Below, piece after piece: positions 41,761 through 52,100 of a DNA stretch of 53,299 nt (position 1 is its first letter; each line of letters opens with the position of its first letter). Both the position numbers and the translations under genes were made by a program. Origin of the DNA: Burkholderia sp. (GTDB taxonomy: Bacteria; Pseudomonadota; Gammaproteobacteria; Burkholderiales; Burkholderiaceae); contig NZ_JAHACR010000006.1 of assembly GCF_018375725.1 (NCBI RefSeq), positions 1-53,299 of the forward strand, read 5' to 3'. The notes under the pieces are model-generated. The model saw only the letters and a program-made list of their open reading frames with translations, did no database searches and was not told the origin of the DNA.

Positions 41761-43179
41761 TTACTTGCTGATCTGCGCGCCGACGCCGAAATACGGTGCC
41801 GACGAGGTGCCCGAATTGGCCGACGTCGATGTGACGCCGCCATTCACCGTGCCCTGCACCAGCGCCGCATACAGGCCGCCGGTCGCGATCACGAGGCCCG
41901 AGCCGGCGGCATAGCCCGCGCCGCTCGGCGGCACGGTCATCATGCCCAGCAGGCCCGGCGTCGACTGGCTGTAGTCCAGCGTGAAGCCGTCCTCGGCGGC
42001 CTGCGTCGTCGGGTTGACGAACGTGCCGCTCGTCCCGCGGATCAGCGCTGCGGTGTACTTGAAGTTGGAATCCGCACCCGCGTAGCCGCCATCGATGCCG
42101 CCCGACTTGAGCGCCGCCGCCGAGCCGAGCACCGCGATGCCCGATTCGTCGTCGACCTGTGCGTCGGCGTGCAGCGGAGCCGTGCCGAGATAGACGTTGC
42201 CGGTGCGCACGATCACGGGCACCGTCGCACCGTTCAGCTGGCCGATCACCATATGCGCGGTCGCCGACTTGCCGGTTGCGCCGAGCATCGGCAACGACGT
42301 CTGCGGCAGGATTTGCGGCGCCTTCGTGCTGTCGAAGTAGCCGCCCTTCGTGCTGGCTTTCCACGGATCGCCGGTCGTCAGGCATCCGGACGAACCCGAC
42401 GACGTGCATGCGCCGTTCGCGTCGAAAGTCTCGGTCGAGTTCGTGCCCCTGGTCGCATAGCCCGACGACGGCACGAGGTGATACAGCAGCGCGTTGTACG
42501 TGCCCGGGAGCTTCGACAGGTCGTTCGTCGTGCTCGCGAAGCCCAGATACGGATAGAAGTCGAAGTGACGGTTCGGCACCTGGCCGATGTTCTGCAGGAG
42601 TCCCGGGACGATCGTGAGGCCGTCGTACTGGATCGTCGCTCCCGGGATGCCGCCGCCCGCGACGCCCTGACCGACCAGCAGCATCGGCGGGTTCGCCGGG
42701 TTGAAATCGGCGGCGGTCGAATACGTGGAGCCGTCCGAGGCCTTGCCCGCACCCGGCGTGAGAATGAAGGCGCAACGTGTCTGCTCGGCGGTCGGCAGCA
42801 TGCCGGCCGGCGGGTGCATGACATGGCCGGTGATCGTCGTGCCCACGCGCGTCGGCGTGACGGTGCCCGTCTTGAGCGGAATCGGCGAGTCGAGCCACGT
42901 CAGCGTGTAGGTCATCGCGACCGCGTCGATGTTGACGCTGACGACCTCGCCGCTACCTGCGCCGCCGAGATACGTGCTTTTCACGATGTCGGCGTTGGCC
43001 GGACACAGCGAGATGTTGACCGGTTGCGACGGAGGCGACCCTTGCGTGCCGCAGGTCGATCCGGAGCATTGTGGCGATGCGATCGGGGCGGGGCCGCCCG
43101 AATCTCCTCCGCCACATGCAACGAGAAAAGGGGCGATGGCAAAGGCCGTTGCCACTCCCTTCGATAAGGCGTGCGACAT
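41761..43179 (-). CDS. DUF2957 lipoprotein, second paralogue
   Basis: About 472 residues. A signal peptide with lipobox LVACGGGDSG is followed by a Pro/Ser spacer with two Cys and the same core as its neighbour: LCPANADIVKSTYLGGAGSGE, SPIPLKTGTVTPTR, AQVDDESGIAV and a SAPYFGVGAQISK ending. ATG 43179 is favoured because GGAG lies eight bases upstream, while ATG 43197 has none. It is the first gene of the DUF2957-DUF2957-OmpW unit. Function unknown. Confidence 0.8.
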   Translation of the reverse strand: MSHALSKGVATAFAIAPFLVACGGGDSGGPAPIASPQCSGSTCGTQGSPPSQPVNISLCPANADIVKSTYLGGAGSGEVVSVNIDAVAMTYTLTWLDSPIPLKTGTVTPTRVGTTITGHVMHPPAGMLPTAEQTRCAFILTPGAGKASDGSTYSTAADFNPANPPMLLVGQGVAGGGIPGATIQYDGLTIVPGLLQNIGQVPNRHFDFYPYLGFASTTNDLSKLPGTYNALLYHLVPSSGYATRGTNSTETFDANGACTSSGSSGCLTTGDPWKASTKGGYFDSTKAPQILPQTSLPMLGATGKSATAHMVIGQLNGATVPVIVRTGNVYLGTAPLHADAQVDDESGIAVLGSAAALKSGGIDGGYAGADSNFKYTAALIRGTSGTFVNPTTQAAEDGFTLDYSQSTPGLLGMMTVPPSGAGYAAGSGLVIATGGLYAALVQGTVNGGVTSTSANSGTSSAPYFGVGAQISK

Positions 43180-43197
43180 GCCGCTGTCTCCAATCAT

Positions 43198-43571
43198 TTA
43201 ATTGTGCGATGTAATGTCGCTGCGCGGATTTTTGCTGTCAATTGACGAAGTCGTCTAAAAAAGCTGATTGAAACAATGCGCACGGAATTGGGCCGTATCG
43301 GTGTTGGCCTCGAGTAAGAATTAAAACGGCAGGCGTGTGAGGGAAGGCGGGCGAAGTGGTAGCGATGCGACGGACAACGCGCGTTGTGAAAGCCTGCGCG
43401 GCGTATATCGGCCATGGGTTAAAGCGGCTGTATCCGGTTTATCCCTGATCGGGATTCACAGTAGATGCGAGAGTCGTCATTAATCGCGATGAAATTTGGA
43501 ATTTGGAATTGAAAGATTGAAAATATTTGTAAATGCGTGCGAGAAAATTACGTATTGCAAGCTTCGAATAA
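43198..43571. other. Intergenic region between the DUF2957 operon and argC
   Basis: No gene. The stretch 43480-43570 is AT-rich. The left part should carry the DUF2957-operon promoter (minus strand). The argC terminator follows at its right edge. Confidence 0.4.
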
Positions 43572-43598
43572 ATAAAAAAGCCGGCGCTGGGCCGGCTT
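43572..43598 (-). terminator. Intrinsic terminator of argC
   Basis: On the minus strand, AAGCCGGC (43598-43591) pairs with GCCGGCTT (43585-43578), loop CCAGC, followed by T residues down to 43574. Confidence 0.88.
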
Positions 43599-43617
43599 GC
43601 ATCGCATGCGAGGACGT

Positions 43618-44565
43618 TCAGCGCTTGAGTCCGCTATCCTCGGCCGCGCCGATATTGATGTTCATGCACTGGATCGCCGCGCCCGACGCGCCCTTGCCCA
43701 GATTGTCGAGACGCGCGACGGTGACGAAGCGCTCTTCGTTGCCGAACACGAACAGGTCGACGCGGTTCGTATCGTTGTTCGCCTGCACGTCGAAAAAGCC
43801 GTCGTCGAGATTCGCGGCGGCGTCGAACGGGGCAACGCGCACGAACGCCTCATCCGCGTAGTACTCGGCGAAGATGCGCTGCACGTCCTGCGGCGTCGCG
43901 TGCTTCGCGAGTTGCGACGGCGTGAAGTAGGTCGTCACTGCGAGGCCCTTGTAGAACGGGCCGACGATCGGCGTGAAGATCGGCGCATTCGCGAGGCCGG
44001 TGTGCGCAGCCATTTCCGGCAGATGCTTGTGCGTGAGCGCGAGCGCGTACGGCCGCGGGCTCGCGAGCTTGCCGGTCGCGTCGCTTTCGTAGTCGGCGAT
44101 CATCTTCTTGCCGCCGCCGCTGTAGCCGGTGATCGAATAGCTGTGCGCGGAAAACGTCGGCGCGACGATGCCGGCGTCGACGAGCGGACGCATGGCGAGC
44201 ACGAATGCCGAGGCATGGCAGCCCGGCACCGCGATGCGCTTCGACGTGCGGATCCGCTCGCGCTGCGTGCGCGACAGCTCCGGCAGCCCGTACGCCCAGT
44301 CCGCGCTGGTGCGAAACGCGGTGCTCGCGTCGATCAGCGTCGTGTCCGGATTTTCGACGAGCGACGCCGATTCGCGCGACGCGGCGTCGGGCAGGCACAG
44401 GAACGTGACATCCGACGCGTTGATCAGGCGACGGCGCTCGTCGACATCCTTGCGCTTGGCTTCGTCGATACGCAGGATTTCGATGTCGTTACGCGCCGAC
44501 AGATATTCGAAGATTTTGAGGCCGGTCGTGCCTTCCTGGCCGTCGACAAAAACTTTGGTGCTCAT
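43618..44565 (-). CDS. argC: N-acetyl-gamma-glutamyl-phosphate reductase, type 2 (ArgC)
   Basis: ArgC reduces N-acetyl-glutamyl phosphate to the semialdehyde with NADPH, the third step of arginine synthesis. The 315-residue protein is the shorter type 2 form. The N-terminus is KVFVDGQEGTTGLKIFEYL and the catalytic Cys116 is in IAVPGCHASAF. SYSITGYSGGGKKMIADY and the C-terminal region NLGKGASGAAIQCMNINIG fit the family. It stands alone with its own terminator. Confidence 0.97.
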   Translation of the reverse strand: MSTKVFVDGQEGTTGLKIFEYLSARNDIEILRIDEAKRKDVDERRRLINASDVTFLCLPDAASRESASLVENPDTTLIDASTAFRTSADWAYGLPELSRTQRERIRTSKRIAVPGCHASAFVLAMRPLVDAGIVAPTFSAHSYSITGYSGGGKKMIADYESDATGKLASPRPYALALTHKHLPEMAAHTGLANAPIFTPIVGPFYKGLAVTTYFTPSQLAKHATPQDVQRIFAEYYADEAFVRVAPFDAAANLDDGFFDVQANNDTNRVDLFVFGNEERFVTVARLDNLGKGASGAAIQCMNINIGAAEDSGLKR

Positions 44566-44712
44566 TTCGCTCTCACTGAAACGGGGCCGCGGCGCTTTCG
44601 CGCCCGAAAACCGTCATTTTAAGACCACGTGCGGCGGCCCGGCGGCGCACCGGGCGAAAAAAAGACGGCGGGCGGGCCGTCTTGTGTCCCTTTATCGACG
44701 CGCCGCGCCGGC

Positions 44713-45303
44713 CTACTGCCCGTAGTTCACGACGAGCCGGGCGGTGCCGATCGTCTGCGTGGCGATCTCGTGCTCGAACATCGGCGCGGGGCGGCCCGGG
44801 CTGACGCGCAGGTCGAGACTCTTCAGCGCGTGAACGGTGACGATGTAGCGATGCGGTTTGCCCGGCGGCGGGCAAGGGCCGCCGTAGCCGTCGATGCCGA
44901 AATCGTTGCGCGCCTCGCTGGCCCCGATCTGGCGCAGGAAGCCCGACGCGCTGGCATTGACGGGCAGGCTCGTGACGGTTGCCGGAATGCCCGCGACGGC
45001 CCAATGCCACCAGCCGCGGCCGGGCGCATCCTGGTCGATGAACGTGACCGCGTAACCGTGCGTGCCGGTCGGCGGATTGCTCCACGACAGTTGCGGCGAG
45101 CGGTTCGCGCCCTTGCAGTCGCCGCGATCGAAGACTTGCGCGGTGCCGACGCGGCCGCCGGGCGACAGATCGTCGCTGGTGACGGTGAAGGCGGATTCCG
45201 CATGGAGCGGCGCGCACACGAAGATGGAGAGACCGAGGAGGACGGCGAGCGGGAACGGACGGCCCGATGGCGCTGGCGGAGCGATCCGGCGATCCACACG
45301 CAT
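44713..45303 (-). CDS. YbhB/YbcL (PEBP) family protein, secreted
   Basis: A 196-residue phosphatidylethanolamine-binding-protein-like protein. A signal peptide with a long hydrophobic core, LAVLLGLSIFVCAPLHA, makes this a periplasmic version. The ligand-pocket motif DQDAPGRGWWHWAVAGIPA and GYGGPCPPPGKPHRYIVTVH are diagnostic. Bacterial members lack an established function. It lies downstream of argC-type housekeeping genes without obvious linkage. Confidence 0.93.
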   Translation of the reverse strand: MRVDRRIAPPAPSGRPFPLAVLLGLSIFVCAPLHAESAFTVTSDDLSPGGRVGTAQVFDRGDCKGANRSPQLSWSNPPTGTHGYAVTFIDQDAPGRGWWHWAVAGIPATVTSLPVNASASGFLRQIGASEARNDFGIDGYGGPCPPPGKPHRYIVTVHALKSLDLRVSPGRPAPMFEHEIATQTIGTARLVVNYGQ

Positions 45304-45511
45304 ATGGCGCTTCTCCCGTCACGTGGGCCGGGCTGACGCGCCCGGCATCGGTCATTGTCGCAAGGGTGATCCCGACGATGGGACAAGTCTAACCCAACAT
45401 TAGGGGACGTATGCGTACCGGTACGATTCGAGCCGATTGCGATGCGTTCCGGCAACGGCGCCGGGCCTGGTGCGGATCCGGTGTATGCGATGGCGTCACG
45501 ACGCCGCGCGC

Positions 45512-45544
45512 AAAAAAAGCCGCCCGCATCGCTGCGGGCGGCTT
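45512..45544 (-). terminator. Intrinsic terminator of pyrE
   Basis: On the minus strand a 12-bp GC-rich stem (45544-45533 with 45528-45517) is followed by T residues to 45512. It lies 36 bases after the pyrE stop. Confidence 0.92.
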
Positions 45545-45580
45545 GATGCAGCCAGACGCCGGCGTTCCCGCCGGCGCGGG

Positions 45581-46267
45581 TCACTCCTGGGCGCCTGTGG
45601 CGCCGCCGTGCGCCGCCGACCACTCGGCCGGCGCGTGCAGGAATTTCTCGACTTCGTCGAGCGTCTTCGTCTCGAAGTAGCCCGACGCCTTCGCGACGCG
45701 CAGCACATCCCACCAGGTCGCGAGCGCGTGCAGATCGACGCCGATGTCCTTCAGCACCGACACGCTTTCCTTGAAGATGTTGTAGTGGAACAGCACGAAG
45801 CAGTGGTTCACTTCCGCGCCCGCCGTACGCAGCGCGTTGACGAAGTTGATCTTGCTGCGGCTGTCGGTCGTCAGGTCCTCGACGAGCAGCACGCGCGAGC
45901 CTTCTTCCAGATGGCCTTCGATCTGCGCGTTGCGGCCGAAACCCTTCGGCTTCTTGCGCACGTACTGCATCGGCAGCATCATGCGGTCGGCGATCCACGC
46001 CGCGAACGGGATGCCGGCGGTTTCGCCGCCTGCCACCGCGTCGATCTGTTCGAAGCCGACGTCGCGCGTGATCGTCGTTTCCGCCATTTCCATCAGTGCA
46101 CGGCGCACGCGCGGATACGAGATCAGCTTGCGGCAGTCGATGTAGACCGGGCTGGCCCAGACGGACGTGAAGATGAACGGCTTCTCGGCGTTGAAGTGCA
46201 CCGCCTGCACTTCGAGCAGGATTTTGGCGGTCGTGTCGGAGATCGTCTGACGATCGAAGCCTGTCAT
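45581..46267 (-). CDS. pyrE: Orotate phosphoribosyltransferase
   Basis: PyrE transfers ribose-5-phosphate from PRPP to orotate in pyrimidine synthesis. The 228-residue protein has FIFTSVWASPVYIDCRKLIS near the N-terminus, AVAGGETAGIPFAAWIADR, and the PRPP loop RVLLVEDLTTDSRSK. The C-terminal ~50 residues are longer than in E. coli PyrE. ATG 46267 is preferred because AAGGA lies six bases upstream; ATG 46273 would leave no spacing. It has its own terminator. Confidence 0.95.
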   Translation of the reverse strand: MTGFDRQTISDTTAKILLEVQAVHFNAEKPFIFTSVWASPVYIDCRKLISYPRVRRALMEMAETTITRDVGFEQIDAVAGGETAGIPFAAWIADRMMLPMQYVRKKPKGFGRNAQIEGHLEEGSRVLLVEDLTTDSRSKINFVNALRTAGAEVNHCFVLFHYNIFKESVSVLKDIGVDLHALATWWDVLRVAKASGYFETKTLDEVEKFLHAPAEWSAAHGGATGAQE

Positions 46268-46721
46268 GGGCATTCCTTGGATGGTGAGCGGGGGAGCGGG
46301 CGCGGGCCCGGTGGCGCAGCAAGGGGAGCCTGCCCGCGAGGGCCAGGGGCGCGATCGGTCGCCTGATCGCATCGCTGCGCGCGTAGTCCGCCATTTTACC
46401 CGATTCAGGCTGAATTTCGACGGGCATTCGCGGCCGGCGCGGCGACACCCGGAATAAGCGGGGGGCGATCACGGCGCCGGCGCATCGCGTCCGGGATACC
46501 GCGGCGCAACAACTTTCGTCATGCGCGAGGTGTACACTAGTCGGTTCCAGAAAATCGCCCGGTACTGTGTACTTCCTTCTTGCCATCCGCCAAGGTTCGA
46601 TCGTGCGCCGATCCGGCGTGCAGCGGCCGTCGCAGTCGACCATCCCCTCGATTCATGCACACGCGGCTCCAGGTGCGGCGTGCCGGGCATTCATATATCG
46701 CAAGTCTCTCGCAGGTCAATC
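46268..46721. other. 454-base divergent region between pyrE and maeB
   Basis: No gene. It should contain both promoters. A possible maeB -10, TACACT, lies near 46536-46541; the -35 is unclear. The predicted maeB leader would then be about 175 bases, long enough for control elements, but I saw no known riboswitch. Confidence 0.4.
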
Positions 46722-48992
46722 ATGGACGAACAACTGAAGCAGGCCGCCCTCGCTTATCACCAGAATCCGAAACCCGGGAAGATTTCGGTGACGCCGACCA
46801 AACCGCTGTCGAACCAGCTCGATCTGTCGCTCGCCTATTCGCCGGGCGTCGCGGCTGCCTGCGAGGCGATCCACGCTGATCCGCTCGACGCCCAGAAATA
46901 CACGTCGCGCGGCAACCTCGTCGGCGTCGTGACGAACGGCACGGCGGTGCTCGGCCTCGGCAACATAGGCCCGCTCGCGGCAAAGCCGGTGATGGAAGGC
47001 AAGGGCTGCCTGTTCAAGAAGTTCGCGGGCATCGACGTGTTCGACATCGAACTGTCGGAATCCGATCCGGACAAGCTCGTCGACGCGATCGCGATGCTCG
47101 AGCCGACGCTCGGCGGCATCAACCTCGAGGACATCAAGGCGCCGGAATGCTTCTACATCGAGCAGAAGCTGCGTGAGCGGATGAAGATCCCGGTCTTCCA
47201 CGACGACCAGCACGGCACCGCGATCATCGCGTCGGCCGCGATCCTGAACGGCCTGAAAGTGGTCGGCAAGAAGCTGGGCGAAGTGAAGCTCGTCTGCTCG
47301 GGCGCGGGCGCGGCGGCGATCGCGTGTCTCGACCTGCTCGTGAAGCTCGGCCTGAACAAGGCGAACGTGCTCGTGGCCGATTCGAAGGGCGTGATCTACG
47401 AAGGCCGCGGCAATCTCGATCCGTCGAAGCAGCGCTACGCGGCGACTACCGACGCGCGCACGCTCGGCGACGCGATCGTCGGCGCGGACGTGTTCCTTGG
47501 CTGCTCGAGCGCGGGCGTGCTGAAGCAGGACATGGTCAAGACGATTGCCGACCGTCCGCTGATCCTCGCGCTGGCGAACCCGGAACCGGAAATCCGCCCG
47601 GAAGACGCGAAGGCGGCGCGCGCCGACGTGATCATCGCGACCGGCCGTTCGGACTACCCGAACCAGGTCAACAACGTGCTGTGCTTCCCGTTCATCTTCC
47701 GCGGCGCGCTGGATGTCGGCGCGACGACGATCACGGAAGAGATGAAGCTCGCGTGTGTGCGCGCGATCGCCGAGCTGGCCGAGGAAACCGACCAGAGCGA
47801 GGAAGTCGCGAAGGCGTATGAAGGCCACTCGCTCGAGTTCGGCCCGGAATACCTGATCCCGAAGCCGTTCGATCCGCGCCTCATCATCAAGATCGCGCCG
47901 GCCGTCGCGCAGGCGGCGATGGATTCGGGCGTGGCGACGCGTCCGATCCTGGACATGGATGCGTACCGCGAGCAGCTCGGCGCGACCGTGTATCGCACGG
48001 GCATGGTGATGCGCCCGGTGTTCGCGACCGCGAAGAAGAAGCAGGCCCGCATCGTGTTCGCCGAGGGCGAGGACGAGCGCGTGCTGCGTGCGGCGCAGTT
48101 CGTGCTGCAGGAAAAGATCGCGAAGCCGATCATCGTCGGCCGTCCGTCGGTCGTCGAAATGCGCCTGCAGAAGATCGGCTCGAAGCTGAAGGCCGGCGTC
48201 GATTTCGAGATCGTCAATCCGGAAGACGACACGCGCTATCACCGCTACTGGCAGGCTTACCACGAGATCGGCGCGCGAGATGGCGTGACGCCGGAAGTCG
48301 CGAAGGCGGCGCTGCGCAAGTTCAATACGCTGATCGGCGCGATGCTGGTGCATCTCGGCGACGCGGACGGGATGATCTGCGGGATGATCGACACGTATCA
48401 CAGCCACCTGAAGTTCATCGAGCAGGTGCTGGGCCGCGCGAAGGACGCCGAGCACTATGCGGCGATGAACCTGCTGATGCTGCCGGGCCGCAACCTGTTC
48501 CTGTGCGACACGTACGTCAACGAGCAGCCGAGCGCCGAGCAGCTCGCCGACATGACGATCCAGGCCGCAGCCGAGATCGAGCGCTTCGGCATCACGCCGA
48601 AGGCGGCGCTGCTGTCGAACTCGAACTTCGGCAGCGTGCCGTCGGCGTCGTCGCGCCGGATGGCGGAGGCTCGCAAGCTGATCGTCGCGCGCGCGCCGTC
48701 GCTGGAAGTCGACGGTGAAATGCACGGCGACGCCGCGCTGTCCGAGGCGGTTCGCAAGGCCGCGTTCCCGGGCACGACGCTGTCGGGCGAAGCGAACCTG
48801 CTGATCATGCCGAACGTCGAAGCGGCGAACATCGCGTACAACCTGCTGAAGATGGTCGGCGGCGAAGGCGTGACGGTCGGGCCGTTCCTGCTCGGCGCCG
48901 CGAAGCCGGTCCATATCCTGACGCCGGCTGCGACCGTCCGTCGGATCATCAACATGACGGCCGTTGCCGCCGCGAACGTGAACACGAAGTAA
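46722..48992 (+). CDS. maeB: NADP-dependent malic enzyme with phosphotransacetylase-like domain (MaeB)
   Basis: MaeB oxidatively decarboxylates malate to pyruvate, producing NADPH. The 756-residue protein is a fusion. Residues ~1-430 are the malic-enzyme part (LAYSPGVAAACEAI, the metal-site FHDDQHGTAIIASAAI and the nucleotide-binding VCSGAGAAAIACLDLL). Residues ~430-756 are a phosphotransacetylase-like regulatory domain (RIVFAEGEDERVLRAAQ and the final MTAVAAANVNTK). In E. coli the second domain senses acetyl-CoA. ATG 46722 fits the usual N-terminus. A strong terminator follows. Confidence 0.97.
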   Translation: MDEQLKQAALAYHQNPKPGKISVTPTKPLSNQLDLSLAYSPGVAAACEAIHADPLDAQKYTSRGNLVGVVTNGTAVLGLGNIGPLAAKPVMEGKGCLFKKFAGIDVFDIELSESDPDKLVDAIAMLEPTLGGINLEDIKAPECFYIEQKLRERMKIPVFHDDQHGTAIIASAAILNGLKVVGKKLGEVKLVCSGAGAAAIACLDLLVKLGLNKANVLVADSKGVIYEGRGNLDPSKQRYAATTDARTLGDAIVGADVFLGCSSAGVLKQDMVKTIADRPLILALANPEPEIRPEDAKAARADVIIATGRSDYPNQVNNVLCFPFIFRGALDVGATTITEEMKLACVRAIAELAEETDQSEEVAKAYEGHSLEFGPEYLIPKPFDPRLIIKIAPAVAQAAMDSGVATRPILDMDAYREQLGATVYRTGMVMRPVFATAKKKQARIVFAEGEDERVLRAAQFVLQEKIAKPIIVGRPSVVEMRLQKIGSKLKAGVDFEIVNPEDDTRYHRYWQAYHEIGARDGVTPEVAKAALRKFNTLIGAMLVHLGDADGMICGMIDTYHSHLKFIEQVLGRAKDAEHYAAMNLLMLPGRNLFLCDTYVNEQPSAEQLADMTIQAAAEIERFGITPKAALLSNSNFGSVPSASSRRMAEARKLIVARAPSLEVDGEMHGDAALSEAVRKAAFPGTTLSGEANLLIMPNVEAANIAYNLLKMVGGEGVTVGPFLLGAAKPVHILTPAATVRRIINMTAVAAANVNTK

Positions 48993-49037
48993 CGCTCACG
49001 CATGCCCCCGCACCGCGTTTTCCGCGCGGTGCAATGA

Positions 49038-49073
49038 AAAACGCCACGGAACTTGCGTTCCGTGGCGTTTTTT
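49038..49073. terminator. Bidirectional intrinsic terminator between maeB and iorAB
   Basis: A 13-bp stem, AACGCCACGGAAC (49040-49052) with GTTCCGTGGCGTT (49057-49069), is flanked by A5 on the left and T6 on the right, so it can end transcripts from both convergent genes. Confidence 0.94.
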
Positions 49074-49119
49074 GTGGCGAGGCGCGAAGGGCGCGGCGCC
49101 TGTCGCCGCGCCCTTCGCG

Positions 49120-52100
49120 TCAGGCTACCTGCTGCCGGCTCTGGCCGCCCGCCGGCGCGCGCCATTGCGCGAGCAGCGTGCTCCATTTCTGACGTACCGC
49201 GCGCAGGTTGTTCTCCTTCACGTGGCCATAACCGCGAATGCCGTCGGGCAGCGCAGCCAGGTCGAGCGCGAGCGGGCGGTTCGCGGCGGTCAGCCTGGCC
49301 GTCACTTCGTCGATCAGCGCTTCGTACTCGCCAATCAGTGCGCGCTCGGTGCGGCGTTCCTCGGTGCGGCCGAACGGATCGAGCCCGGTGCCGCGCAGGA
49401 ACTTCAGCTTCGCGAGCATCCGGAACGCGCTCATCATCCACGGGCCATACGCTTTCTTGATCGGCTGACCGTGTGCGTCCTTCTTCGCGAACATCGGCGG
49501 CGCGAGGTGGAATTTCAGCTTCCAGTCGCCCTCGAACTGCGCGGCCAGACGGGCGAGGAACGCCGGATCGGACTGCAGCCGCGCGACCTCGTATTCGTCC
49601 TTGTACGCCATCAGCTTGAACAGGTTGCGCGCAACCGACTCGGTCAACAGTTCCTGGCCGTCGCTGTCGACGACCGCGCGCTCGGCAGCCCGCACCTTGT
49701 CGACGAACGCGGCATAACGCGCCGCGTAGGCCGCGTCCTGATAAGCGGTGAGGAACGCCACCCGCTTCGCGATCAGCGCATCGACGGCCTTCTTCGTGTG
49801 CAGTGCAATCACCGTCGCGCCGGTCTGGGCGGTGCGCGCATCGCCTGCCGCAGCCTGCTTGACGCTTGCGAGGTCGAACGCCGCGCGGCGGCCCCAGTCG
49901 AACGCCGCACGGTTCTTGTCGACCGATACGCCGTTCAGTTCGATCGCGCGCTCGAGCGATGCGAGCGACAGCGGCAGCCAGCCGCGCTGCCATGCATAGC
50001 CGAGCACGAACGGGTTCGTGTAGATCGCGTCGCCGAGCAGCGCGACCGCGAAATGGCTTGCATCGACGAGATCGACCGCGTCGCCGGCCGCCGCACGGAT
50101 GTCCTGTTCGGCGGAAAGGCCCGGGAACGCCCAGTTCGGGTTCTTGATGAAGTCGGCGGTCGGCGTCTTCGCGCTGTTGACGACCACGCGCGTCGCGTTG
50201 TGACGCATCCGCGACGTGCACTCGTCGCCGGCGGTGACGATCGCATCGCAGCCAATCACGAGATCCGCCTCGCCCATCGCGATCCGCGTTGCGTGGATGT
50301 CGGTCGGCGCATGCGAGATCTGCACGTGGCTCATCACGGCGCCGCCTTTCTGCGCAAGGCCGGTCACGTCGAGCACGGTCACGCCCTTGTTTTCGAGGTG
50401 CGCGGCCATCCCGAGCAGCGCGCCGATCGTGACGACGCCGGTGCCGCCGACGCCCGTCACCAGCACGCCGTACGCGCGATCGATCGCCGGCAGCGCCGGT
50501 TCAGGAATCGGCGGGAGTGCGGCGCCGTCGACCGATACGGCCTTCGGCTTCTTGAGCTGCCCGCCCTCGACAGTGACGAAGCTCGGGCAGAAGCCGTTCA
50601 CGCACGAGAAGTCCTTGTTGCAGCTCGACTGGTTGATCTGGCGCTTGGTGCCGAATTCCGTCTCGAGCGGTTCGACGGACAAACAGTTCGACTTCACCGA
50701 ACAGTCGCCGCAGCCTTCGCACACCGCCTCGTTGATGACGGCGCGCTTCGCCGGATCGGGATACGCGCCGCGCTTGCGGCGGCGGCGCTTCTCGGTCGCG
50801 CAGGTCTGGTCGTAGATGAGGATCGTCGTGCCTTCGATTTCACGCAGTTCGCGCTGCACGTCGTCGAGCTGGTTGCGGTGATGGATCGTCACGCCCGGCG
50901 CGAGCAGCGACGTCTGGCCGTCGTACTTTTCCGGCTCGTCGGTGACGATCACGATCTTCTTCGCGCCTTCGGACGCGAGCTGATGCGTGATCTGCGGCAC
51001 CGTCAGCACGCCGTCGACCGGCTGGCCGCCCGTCATCGCGACCGCATCGTTGTAGAGGATCTTGTAGGTGATGTTCGCTTTCGACGAGATGGCGGCGCGC
51101 ACCGCGAGCAGGCCCGAGTGGAAGTAGGTGCCGTCGCCGAGGTTCGCGAACACGTGTTTCTCGTCGGTGAACGGCTCCTGTCCGATCCACGGCACGCCTT
51201 CGCCGCCCATCTGGCTGAAGGTGCTCGTGCTGCGGTCCATCCACACGGTCATATAGTGGCAGCCGATGCCGGCGATTGCGCGCGAGCCTTCCGGCACGTT
51301 GGTCGACGTGTTGTGCGGGCAGCCGGAACAGAACCACGGCTTGCGCTCGGTCGTCACGTGCGGCTTCGCGAGCGCGGCTTCCTTCGCGTTGATCACGGCG
51401 AGCCGCGCGGCGATGCGCGCACGCACGTCGGACGGCAGCTCGAACTTCTCGAGGCGCGTCGCGATCGCCTTCGCGATGATCGCGGGCGACAGCTCGTAGT
51501 GCGCGGGCAGCAGCCAGTTGCCCATCGGCACCGACCATTCGCCGCCTGCGCCGTCCTTCTCGTCGAACTTGCCGTAGACGCGCGGCCGTTGCGTGTCCGG
51601 CCAGTTGTACAGCTCTTCCTTGATCGCGTATTCGAGGATCTGGCGCTTTTCCTCGACGACGAGAATCTCGTCGAGGCCGCGCGCGAATGCCTGGGCACCC
51701 TGCGCTTCGAGCGGCCACACGCAGCCGACCTTGTACAGGCGGATGCCGATGCGCGCGCAGGTTTCGTCGTCGAGGCCGAGGTCGGTGAGCGCCTGGCGCA
51801 CGTCGAGATATGCCTTGCCGCCGGTCATGATCCCGAAGCGCGCGTTCGGCGAATCGATCTCGATCCGGTCGAGCTTGTTCGCGCGCACGTAGGCAAGCGC
51901 CGCGTACCACTTGTAGTCGAGCAGGCGGGCTTCCTGCACGAGCGGCGGATCCGGCCAGCGGATATTCAGGCCGCCGTCCGGCATGATGAAATCGGTCGGC
52001 AGCACGATCTGCGTGCGATGCGGGTCGATGTCGACCGATGCCGACGATTCGACCACGTCGGTCACGCATTTGAGCGCGACCCACAGGCCCGAATAGCGGC

